This document shows positions 1 to 8,400 of a DNA stretch of 64,000 nucleotides, piece after piece (the first letter of the stretch is position 1; each line of letters begins with the position of its first letter). Below the pieces are notes generated by a model. It searched no databases, was not told where the DNA came from, and worked only from the letters and a program-made list of their open reading frames with translations. The position numbers were made by a program, and so were the translations under genes. Source of the stretch: CAWGOF01 sp963824225 (GTDB taxonomy: Bacteria > Acidobacteriota > Polarisedimenticolia > Polarisedimenticolales > Polarisedimenticolaceae); the NCBI GenBank assembly GCA_963824225.1, contig CAWGOF010000003.1, positions 2,604,001 to 2,668,000 of the forward strand, given 5' to 3'.

Positions 1-1537
1 CCGTTCAGGAGGACGTGGAGTTCAGGACCAACGAGGTCATGGTGCTGACCCTCGACGGGCCGCTCGCATGGGTCCGTCCGGTCAACGAGATCCGGCCGTT
101 CCCGCGCGAGAAACACTCCGCGGTCATCGATGCGCCGCGAGACCGCATGGTGACGTTCGGCGGAACGAATTCCACGGGCACCTTGTACAACGAAGCGTGG
201 ACGCTGGATCTGACGGAAGATACAGGGCTGGACTCTGCTCGCGCCCTCCGGCACGCCGCCCGCGGGCCGGTTCGACCACGCGGCGATCTACGACCCGGTC
301 GGGCAGCGGATGATCGTGTTCGGTGGCTGGAACGGGGCCGGCGTCTACTTCGCTGGGGTGTCGCAGCTCTCGCTTGTCGGGAAGCCCGGCGTGGAGCACG
401 ATCGCGGCCGCGGGCAGTCCCCCCGCGTCCCGCTCCGGGCACACGGCGGTGTACGACGCCGCCCGCAACCGGATGCTCGTCTTCGGCGGGATCTCCGGCG
501 GGACCGTATTCAACGACGTGCGGGCCCTGTCGCTCGGCGCGACGCCGACCTGGACGCTGCTCACGCCTACCGGCGCGCCACCGGCAGGCCGCCATGGGCA
601 TGTGGCGATCTACGACCCGCTGCGTGACCGCATGATCATCGCGCGCGGCGCGGCAAACGGCGGCGCGAGCTTCGACGACGTGTGGGAGTTGACGCTCTCG
701 GGGACGCCGGCCTGGAACCCGATCGCGGCGACCGGAGCACCGCCGATCGCCTGGCAGCGGCAGAGCGCCGTCTACGACTTGCATCGCGACCGCATGGTCG
801 TCTTCGGCGGCTCCTACTTCGACGGCAATCTCCATCGCGTCGACACGAGCCATGCCCTCGACTTCACGGGGCCGCCGACCTGGACGCTGCTGGCCACGGG
901 CGGAGAATCGCCACCGGGCATCGACGCGCACAGCGCCGTCTTCGACGCACCGCGCGACCGCATGGTCGTCTTCGGAGGACGCTCCCAGGGCGGAGGTCAC
1001 AGCGGCGCGTGGTCCCTGACGATGCGGCCGATCGCTCCCGATGGCGACAACGATGAGGTGCCGGATTCCGTGGACAACTGTCCGGCCGCGCCCAACCCGG
1101 CCCAGACGGACACCGACGCCGACGGCGCTGGCGACGTCTGCGACGCCGACGATGACGACGACGGAGTCGACGACGCGAGCGATTGCCGGCCGCTCGATGG
1201 AAACGTGTGGGGGTTACCGGGGGAAGCCGTGGGGTTGATGCTCTCGAGGAGCGCACCCGGGCCGATCACCGCGATCCTGACGTGGAGCCCGCCCGTGGTC
1301 TCGGGGGGTGCCGCCAATTCCTACGACACGATCGTCGCCCACGGGGCGAATGCGTTCTCCGGGCCGACCGCGTCGTGCGTGGAGTCGGGAGACGGCACGG
1401 ATCTCATGGCCACGGACACGTCATCGCCGCCGGCAGGGGCCGCACGGTTCTTCCTCGTTCGAGCCGTCAACATGTGCGGAGCCGGTTCCGTGGGGGCCGG
1501 TACAGGCGGTCCCCGTGTCGTGCGGTCATGTCCTTGA
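1..1537 (+). CDS. Kelch-repeat surface protein with thrombospondin type-3 repeats, 5'-partial, frameshifted
   Basis: The left end of the gene lies outside the window. At least six kelch-type blades are visible, each with a pattern like H-AVYD--RDRM-VFGG followed by a W-LL--TG-PP linker. They form a beta-propeller typical of secreted, surface-exposed proteins. From about 1030 a short aspartate-rich thrombospondin type-3 segment (DTDADGAGDVCD) should bind calcium. The last ~100 residues form a fibronectin-like module ending in a FFLVRAVNMCG-type motif, which recurs in the two large proteins at 5492-9799 and 12756-16402. The reading frame changes twice, near 220-235 and 390-400, with kelch sequence continuing in the new frame each time. 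These look like single-base indels rather than true gene boundaries. The substrate and partner are unknown. Confidence 0.75.
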
Positions 1538-1643
1538 CCTTCACGTCGTGGAGCGAGGGGAATCGCACACGGCCGATTCATGACGTTGCCCGCGCAAGTC
1601 GTGCACCGTCGCGGGTTTGCGAAACGGCCGTAGACTAGGTTCG

Positions 1644-1664
1644 ATTCCCGCCGCCTCCACCACT
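1644..1664. repeat. tmRNA 3'-end-like sequence, left copy of a candidate attachment-site pair
   Basis: From 1640 the sequence reads like the T-loop, acceptor 3' strand and CCA of a tmRNA (TTCGATTCCCGCC followed by GCCTCCACCA). The 5' half of the T-stem is not complementary and no tmRNA body precedes it, because a CDS runs to 1537. It is therefore a displaced 3' fragment, not a gene. A 21-base stretch (1644-1664) recurs at 5375-5395 with 19 identities in the same orientation. This is the pattern expected of att sites at ssrA. Confidence 0.5.
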
Positions 1665-1768
1665 CGCGTGAGCCGGTCGACACTCGCTCGGATCCCTCAC
1701 GCTCGGCGATTCGCGGGGGTACACCCGTCAGAACAGGCTGCTACACTTGGGTCCGCGGACGTCATGCC

Positions 1769-3148
1769 ATGTGTGAAGCGAAAGGCATGTTGAAGCTCGA
1801 GCAGCTGCGCGAACTGGTGGCGCAGGGCGAGATCGAAACTGTCGTCGTCGGCTTCACCGACCCCTATGGCCGGATGCTCGGCAAGCGCTTTGATGCCGAG
1901 ATGTTCGTCGAGCAGACCGCAAGCCACGGCGCCCATGCATGCGATTACCTGTTTACGGCCGACATGGAGATGGAGCCGGTACCGGGCTATCGCTTCGCCA
2001 ACTGGGAACTCGGCTACGGTGACGTGCACCTCGCACCCGATCTCGGCACGTTGCGCCTGGCGAGCTGGCTCGACAAGACCGCCCTCGTCCTCTGCGACGT
2101 GCGAAGCGAGAAGGGCCACGATCCCATCGGCGTCGCGCCGCGCTCCATCCTGCGCCGACAGGTCGAGGCCGCCCGCAGCCTCGGCTACGCGAGCCTCGCT
2201 GCGTCGGAGCTCGAATACTACCTGTTTCGGACGAGTTACCGCGAGGCTGCCCGAGAGGGCTATCGCAATCCCGAACCGGTGGGCTGGTACCTCGAGGACT
2301 ATCACATCCTGCAGGGCACGCGGACGGAGAGCTTTCACGCAGCGGCCCGCCGCCACTTGAAGCTCTCGGGCGTACCGGTCGAGACCTCCAAGGGTGAGTG
2401 GGGCAGGGGCCAGCACGAGCTGAACGTTCGCTATGCAGAGGCCCTGGAAATGGCCGACCGCCACGTGGTCCTCAAGCAATGCCTCAAGGAGCTCGCCGAG
2501 GCGGCCGGCATGAGCATGACCTTCATGGCGAAGCTCGCCTCCGATCGGGCGGGCTCGAGCTGTCACATTCATCTCAGCCTGTGGCGTGATGGCCAGAACG
2601 CTCTTGCCGGCAACCGGCAGCTCGGCGGAGCGAAATGCTCGGACGTGTTCGGGTGGTTCCTGGCGGGCTGGATCGCCCATGTCCCCGACGTGATGCCCTT
2701 TTATGCGCCCACGATCAACTCGTACAAGCGCTACGTCGAGGGTTCCTGGGCGCCGACACGCCTCGCCTGGAGCTGCGACAACCGCACCGCCGGCTTCCGC
2801 GTCGTGGGCCAGGGGCCGAGCCTACGCATCGAATGCCGCATTCCGGGTGCCGACTGCAATCCGTACCTCGCTTTTGCCGCTGCGCTGGCCTCGGGCCTGG
2901 ACGGCATCACCAGCCGGCTCGAGCCACCCGAATGCTTCATCGGCGACGCCTATGCGGCGAGAAGCTTGCCGCGGGTGCCCTACACGCTCGCCGAGGCCGC
3001 CGACCGGTTCGCTGCAAGCGATTTTGCGCAACGCGCCTTCGGCGCCGAGGTGGTCGAGCACTACACGCGCTTCTTTCGTACCGAGGCGGCGGCCTACGAC
3101 AGGGCGGTCACCGACTGGGAGCGCACGCGCTATTTCGAAAGGATTTGA
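1769..3148 (+). CDS. Glutamine-synthetase-family amide ligase (gamma-glutamyl-polyamine/amine synthetase type)
   Basis: The protein has 459 residues, the usual size for GlnA-like ligases. These enzymes use ATP to join the gamma-carboxyl of glutamate to ammonia or an amine. Visible signatures are the N-terminal beta-grasp region with VVVGFTDPYGRM, the metal- and ATP-site block SSCHIHLSLW at about residues 262-271, and the C-terminal DNRTAGFR and LRIECRIPGADCNPY glutamate/nucleotide-site segments. The SCHIHLSLW form is more like PuuA/GlnA3/GlnA4-type amine ligases than biosynthetic GlnA. The SDR starts 6 bases downstream and the aldehyde dehydrogenase overlaps the SDR, which suggests amine or amino-alcohol breakdown via gamma-glutamylated intermediates. 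A possible -10 (TACACT) lies at 1742-1747. An in-frame ATG at 1787 is an alternative start. The substrate is inferred. Confidence 0.85.
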   Translation: MCEAKGMLKLEQLRELVAQGEIETVVVGFTDPYGRMLGKRFDAEMFVEQTASHGAHACDYLFTADMEMEPVPGYRFANWELGYGDVHLAPDLGTLRLASWLDKTALVLCDVRSEKGHDPIGVAPRSILRRQVEAARSLGYASLAASELEYYLFRTSYREAAREGYRNPEPVGWYLEDYHILQGTRTESFHAAARRHLKLSGVPVETSKGEWGRGQHELNVRYAEALEMADRHVVLKQCLKELAEAAGMSMTFMAKLASDRAGSSCHIHLSLWRDGQNALAGNRQLGGAKCSDVFGWFLAGWIAHVPDVMPFYAPTINSYKRYVEGSWAPTRLAWSCDNRTAGFRVVGQGPSLRIECRIPGADCNPYLAFAAALASGLDGITSRLEPPECFIGDAYAARSLPRVPYTLAEAADRFAASDFAQRAFGAEVVEHYTRFFRTEAAAYDRAVTDWERTRYFERI

Positions 3149-3154
3149 CGCAGC

Positions 3155-3928
3155 ATGAGGCTCGAGGACAAGGTCGCCTTGATCACCGGAGCCGGAAGCG
3201 GGATCGGCCGGCAGTCGGCGCTACTCTTCGCCAGCGAGGGCGCTCGAGTCCTCGTCGTCGACGTGAACGAAGAGGCTGCTCGGGAAACAGTCGCGCTGAT
3301 CGAAGGGGCTCAGGGTCGGGCCGTCCATTGCCCGGCCGATGTAGCCAAAGCCAGGGACTGCGAGCAGATGGTCGCCGCTTGTGAGAAGCAGTTCGGCAGG
3401 CTCGACGTCCTGTTCAACAATGCCGGCATCATGCACGCGAAGGACGACGATGCGGTCGCGACCGACGAGGCGATCTGGGATCTGACGCTGGACATCAATG
3501 CCAAGGGCGTCTTCCTCGGCTGCAAGTACGGGATCCCTGCGCTGCGCCGCGCCGGGGGCGGCTCGATCATCAACACGGCCTCGTTCGTGGCCAGGCTCGG
3601 CGCGGCGACGCCGCAGGTCGCCTACACGGCGAGCAAGGGCGCGGTGCTGGCGTTGACTCGTGAGCTCGCGGTCGTCCATGCCCGCGAAAATATCCGGGCC
3701 AACGCGCTCTGCCCGGGGCCATTGCGCACCGAGCTGCTGATGAGCTATCTGAACACCGAGGCCAAGCGGCATCGGCGCCTGGTGCACGTGCCGATGGGGC
3801 GCTTCGGCGAAGCGCAGGAGATCGCTCGGGCGGCGCTCTACCTCGCCTCCGACGAGTCTTCCTACGTCACCGGCACCGAGTTCCTGGTCGACGGCGGGCT
3901 GACGGCCGCCTACGTCACGCCGGAATGA
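3155..3928 (+). CDS. Short-chain dehydrogenase/reductase (classical SDR)
   Basis: This 257-residue NAD(P)-dependent oxidoreductase has the Rossmann TGAGSGIG motif at residues 11-18, NNAG near 89, a catalytic serine in the IINTASF strand, and YTASK with catalytic Tyr near 156 and Lys near 160. The C-terminal segment YVTGTEFLVDGGLT is typical of classical SDRs. An acidic residue (DVN) at the end of beta-2 favours NAD over NADP. The gene starts 6 bases after the GS-like ligase and its stop overlaps the next ATG (ATGA at 3925-3928), so the three genes are probably translationally coupled. In this setting it may oxidise an alcohol intermediate before the aldehyde dehydrogenase. The exact substrate cannot be read from sequence. 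Confidence 0.9.
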   Translation: MRLEDKVALITGAGSGIGRQSALLFASEGARVLVVDVNEEAARETVALIEGAQGRAVHCPADVAKARDCEQMVAACEKQFGRLDVLFNNAGIMHAKDDDAVATDEAIWDLTLDINAKGVFLGCKYGIPALRRAGGGSIINTASFVARLGAATPQVAYTASKGAVLALTRELAVVHARENIRANALCPGPLRTELLMSYLNTEAKRHRRLVHVPMGRFGEAQEIARAALYLASDESSYVTGTEFLVDGGLTAAYVTPE

Positions 3929-5316
3929 GGCGCCAGCCCACGATCAGTCCGATCGACGGGTCGATCTACGTCGAGCGCGCGCTGGCCTCGGACCAGGAAA
4001 TCGAGACCGCGCTCGCCAGAGCGGTCTCCGCGCAGCGGGCGTGGAAGCAAGTACCCGTTTCCGAACGGGCCGCGATCTGCCGGCGGATGGCGGCGTGGTG
4101 CGTCGGGAACGCCGACGCGCTCGCTCTCGAGCTGACCTGGCAGATCGGCCGTCCGATCGCGCACAGTCCGGGCGAGATCCGCCGCGGCTTCGACGAGCGC
4201 ATTGCCTACATGACCGGCATCGCCGAGAGCGCGCTCGCCGACGTCGCTGCCGAGCCCAAGGAGCAGTTCCGTCGCTTCATCCGCCGCGAGCCGCTCGGCG
4301 TGGTGCTGGTTCTCGCCCCGTGGAACTATCCCTGGCTCACCTCGGTAAACGCCGTGGTGCCCGCGCTGCTGGCCGGCAACACGGTCATCCTGAAGATGGC
4401 GCAGCAAACCCCGCTCGTCGCCGAGCGCTACGCCGAGGCCTTCCGCAGCGCCGGGCTGCCGGACGGCGTGTTTCAGTTCCTGCATATCGACCACGATCAG
4501 GTGGCGCGCGTCATCGGCGACTCGCGCACGGGCTTTGTCGCCTTCACCGGGTCGGTCGGCGGCGGACAGGCGGTACAGCGCGCTGTAGGCGCGCGCTTCG
4601 TTGCCACCGGTCTCGAGCTCGGCGGCAAGGACCCGGCCTACGTGCGGGCCGACGCGCCGCTCGAAGCGACCGTCGAAAGCCTCGTCGACGGTGTGTACTT
4701 CAACGCGGGCCAGTCCTGCTGCGCGGTCGAGTGCATCTATGTACACCAGGGGGTGTTCAAGGACTTCATCGACGCCTTCGTCGACCTCACCCGCCAATAC
4801 CGGCTGGGCAATCCGCTCGCGCCGGAAACCACACTCGGCCCGCTCGTGCGCACCGCTGCCGCGAACCACGTGCGCTCGCAGATTCGCGACGCCCTGCACA
4901 AAGGGGCGAAGGCGCTTCTCGACCCGGAAGCTTTTCCCGCCGCCCAGGACGGAACGCCGTACCTCGCACCTCAGGTGCTGATCGACGTCGATCACACCAT
5001 GCAGGTCATGACGGAGGAGAGCTTCGGCCCAGTGGTCGGCATCATGCCGGTCGAGAACGACGAACAGGCGGTCGCGTTCATGAACGACAGCCGGTACGGT
5101 CTCACCGCTTCGATCTGGACCTCGGACGAGGAAGCCGCCTTGCGGATCGGCGACCGGGTCGAAACCGGCACCTGGTTCATGAACCGCTGCGATTATCTCG
5201 ACCCGGCGCTGGCCTGGACCGGGGTGAAGGATTCGGGACGCGGCTGCACGCTTTCGCGGTTGGGGCTCGAGACGTTCACGCGCCCCAAGTCGTTTCATTT
5301 GCGACTTCGCCTCTAG
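3925..5316 (+). CDS. NAD(P)-dependent aldehyde dehydrogenase
   Basis: The 463-residue protein covers a full ALDH fold. Visible features are the WNYPW cofactor/substrate motif near residue 133, the GSVGGGQAV nucleotide-binding loop near 211, the general-base glutamate in LELGGKDP near 231, and the catalytic cysteine in FNAGQSCCAVE near 264. The C-terminal MTEESFGPVVG motif is also present. It oxidises an aldehyde to the acid, probably the last step of an amine-degradation route with the two preceding genes, which it follows with a 4-base overlap. The QSC-C sequence places two cysteines next to each other at the active site; the first is the likely nucleophile. No gamma-glutamyl hydrolase is next to it, so the pathway is incomplete here. 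Confidence 0.9.
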   Translation: MRRQPTISPIDGSIYVERALASDQEIETALARAVSAQRAWKQVPVSERAAICRRMAAWCVGNADALALELTWQIGRPIAHSPGEIRRGFDERIAYMTGIAESALADVAAEPKEQFRRFIRREPLGVVLVLAPWNYPWLTSVNAVVPALLAGNTVILKMAQQTPLVAERYAEAFRSAGLPDGVFQFLHIDHDQVARVIGDSRTGFVAFTGSVGGGQAVQRAVGARFVATGLELGGKDPAYVRADAPLEATVESLVDGVYFNAGQSCCAVECIYVHQGVFKDFIDAFVDLTRQYRLGNPLAPETTLGPLVRTAAANHVRSQIRDALHKGAKALLDPEAFPAAQDGTPYLAPQVLIDVDHTMQVMTEESFGPVVGIMPVENDEQAVAFMNDSRYGLTASIWTSDEEAALRIGDRVETGTWFMNRCDYLDPALAWTGVKDSGRGCTLSRLGLETFTRPKSFHLRLRL

Positions 5317-5374
5317 CTAGCAGGGTGCTGCGAACACTGAGCCCGGCAACGGAAGTCGCGTGCCATCGCTCTTA

Positions 5375-5395
5375 TTTCCCGCTGCCTCCACCACT
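5375..5395. repeat. Right copy of the tmRNA-3'-end-like direct repeat
   Basis: This copy differs from 1644-1664 at two positions of 21 and shares an exact 12-base run, GCCTCCACCACT. It starts 58 bases after the aldehyde dehydrogenase stop. Upstream of it there is no tmRNA T-loop. The pair brackets exactly the three-gene metabolic cassette. Confidence 0.45.
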
Positions 5396-5444
5396 GGCCA
5401 CGCGGCAAGCGTTCTCATGCGTGGCCTTCCGGCCGCTCGAAGAA

Positions 5445-5488
5445 GGAGGGATTCCTCCACCGATTCACTGCATCATGTCAGGAATCGG
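5445..5488. terminator. Two stem-loops at the 3' end of the 5492-9799 gene
   Basis: GGAGG and CCTCC pair around a 4-base loop at 5445-5458. CCGATTC (5460-5466) pairs with GAATCGG (5482-5488) around a 15-base loop. They lie directly past the stop of the minus-strand gene. Neither is followed by a U-run, so factor-independent termination is uncertain. Confidence 0.3.
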
Positions 5489-5491
5489 CCG

Positions 5492-8400
5492 TCAGAACGT
5501 GATCGAGCGCACCGCGAGCCGGTCGATCCACACCCAGTCGAACGCGTCGGACCCGGGCGTGCGGACGGTGTCGACCACGCGGATCGTGACGGGACCGCTG
5601 AGCGTTGCGGGCAGCGGACCCACGAGGACCGTACCATCGGGGATGAACGGCAAGGAGCCCATCGACACGGGTGTGAACGTCGCACCGTTCGTCGACCACT
5701 CGAAGCGCATGTCGTCGCCGTCCGTGGGCTCCGAGCGCTCACCCTGGACGAGCAACTGGACCACGCTCCCGGGTGCCACGTCGATGACGAAGCGATGCTC
5801 GAGGAGCCCGTATCGACTGGACGGATTGCCTCCGGTCTGTTCCTCGCCGATCGACTCGCCCAGATTGTTCGCCGACTGCGTATCGAGATAGGTTCCCGCG
5901 ATCACCGTCCCGGACACAGACGTTTCGGACTCTGTATGGCGCTCGACGACGACGGGCGGCCCGCACGCGCCGGGGTCGAGGTTCGTGCGCTGCGCTTCGT
6001 TCGCGCCGAACCCGAGCGAGCCGATCCCGCAGGTGAGGCTCTGTCCCTGTACCAGATACAAGAACAGCGCGCCGCTCGCCGGGATCGCGGGATCGGAGAA
6101 CGTCGGCGTCATGCTGCTGCCGATGCACGACCCGAAGTCGCCCGCGGCTAGACCGGCGAGATCGCCGCGCGTGACGGAGTAGGCGTCCGCGCCCGCAACC
6201 GTCGGCCAGCTCAGCACGATCGTCGAGCTTCCGTCCTTGGCCGCGAGAACGCTCGGGCTCGCCGGCCTGCGCCGCGACGCGTCGGTCGACGCGCAGTCGC
6301 AGGCATTCCCCGCGCCGTCGCCATCGGTGTCGGCCTGTGTGGAGTTCGCGGTGCTGGGGCAGTTGTCGCAGAGGTCGCCCACCCCATCCGCGTCGGAGTC
6401 GCGCTGGAGCGGGTTGTAGAGGGTGCGGCACTTGTCCGCTCCGTCGAGCGCGCCGTCGTCGTCGACGTCGGGATCGAGCGGATCGAGGCCAGCCGCGAAC
6501 TCGGCGCCGTCGCCCAGTCCGTCGCCATCGCTATCGGGCGTGAGCGGGTTCGTGCCCAGACCCACCTCGGCGCCGTCGCTCAGGCCGTCGCCGTCGCTGT
6601 CGGGCACGAGCGGGTAGGTGCCGCGGGCGACCTCGTCTCCGTCCGTCAGCCCGTCGTCGTCGGAATCCGGATCGTTCGGGTTCGTACCGAGCTGCGACTC
6701 GGCGGCGTCGCCGAGGCCGTCGCCGTCGGTGTCCACGTCGACGACGATGTCGAGCGCCACGGAGAGCCAGGCCTCCTCGTTGCCGGCCGCATCCACCGAG
6801 CGGTATTCGAACGTATGCGGTCCGACCCCGGTCACCTGAACCGCCTTCGCGTAGGTCTCGATCGCTCCGCCGTCGCGCCGGTACTCGATGCGGCTGCAAC
6901 CGGAGGCGAAACCGTTGTCCGGCGGATCGGCGCAGGAAAGCTGCACCGTCCAGAACCCCGTCGTGGCCCCGCCGATGAGAATTCCCGTGGCCGCGGTCTC
7001 GATCGTGGACGTCGGAGCGACGGAGTCCTCGGGGAAAGTCGTCACGAAAGCGAGCGCCGCGGGATCCACGGAGGACTCGATCGCGCGCAGGTAGGTGCAG
7101 GCGTCGAACGCCGGCTGATCGAGCGATACGTAGCCGTTGATCCTGGCGGTGATCGTGACCTCAATGGGCAGATCGGTCGCCGGATTGCAGGCCGGCAGCG
7201 GCTCGTCAGGCAGAAGCAGATAGCTAAAATACGGCGGTAGCTCGAGGCGCACCAGGTCGCCCGCGCCGGCCCCGAGGCGCCGCTTGATCGAACGCGGCCA
7301 CGCCTCGCCCGGATACAGGATGCTCAGCTCGATCTCCGCGCCTGCGAGAGGCGTGCCCGACGCATCGCGCACGTCGATTCCGAGATTCGCACCTTCCGCC
7401 GTGGGGAGGTTGAAGCGCCCGAGAAAGTCGATCACGTGGTTTTCCACGTCAGGGCCGCGGTGGTCGGTCCAGCCGACACGGACGTTGCGCGGGACTGTGG
7501 GACCACCTTCGCGCTGCGCTGCGGCCACGTCGTAGTGGTGCGAGAGGTGATACGGCGGCACGAAGCTCTGCGCCTGATCGTGGATGATCGGGAAGAAGCC
7601 GTGCATCAAGAACACCTGGTCGACAGGTGCCACGTCGGGTACCTCGTCGCCATCGAGATCCAGCGTGATCTCGGGCAGTCCGAACGATTCTCGCAGGTGC
7701 GTCACCGTGATCATGTATTCGGCGGCGACCATCTGCTCGAACAGGCCGCGCACCCCCAGAGCGGTTTCATCGAGCAGCGTAACCTGGTGATGCGCGAGAT
7801 CCTCGCCGATGACGAGCCCGGACTCGGCATCGGCGGCGCTGTCCATGAGGTCCCAGAGCAGGGCAGCCACCGCCAGGTCCTCGGCCGAGTATCGGCCCCC
7901 GGTGATCCGGCCGACGCGAACCTCCCAGGCCTTGATGTGGTATTCGAGGTCCCAAAACCCGTCGTAGAAGGAATCCGTCGCACCGTCGATCGTCTGCGCG
8001 GCGAGCGTCGGTAGGAAGCTCGCGAATCCTTCCTTCATGGAATCGCAGGTGTTGAAGTTCGCATAGCCCTCATGGTTCTCCTGCGGCTCCATGCATGCCG
8101 TACCGTCGATGAAGTGCTGGTACAGGTGATGCGTGTACTCGTGCCACTCGCCATTCTCCGGTGCGAAGTCGACCGGCAGCGGGCCGGGCATGCCGTCGCG
8201 GCTCTCGTAGGCGGACGCACCCACGCCCAGGACGATCCCGTCTTCCTCGTCGTCGCGATAGAACGCCATATCCGCCGGCACGTCTCTGGGCGGGTCATAG
8301 GCGGGATCGCTGGTGGAGAACGTGTAGACGTGGACCGTGGGCGGGGTGATCGGCGTGACCTCCGTTTTCACCCAATCGACGAACTGCCGCAGCCGGTAGT

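Noticed and set aside
1640..1663. A complete tRNA or tmRNA gene ending in CCA
   Set aside because: The T-stem does not pair, no matching 5' acceptor strand lies within 120 bases and a CDS occupies the space needed for a tmRNA body. Kept only as a 3'-end-like repeat.
4041..5891. 616-residue plus-strand frame overlapping the aldehyde dehydrogenase
   Set aside because: It is a +1 shadow of the ALDH gene with Arg-rich sequence, and its extension beyond 5316 is antisense to the TSP3 gene.
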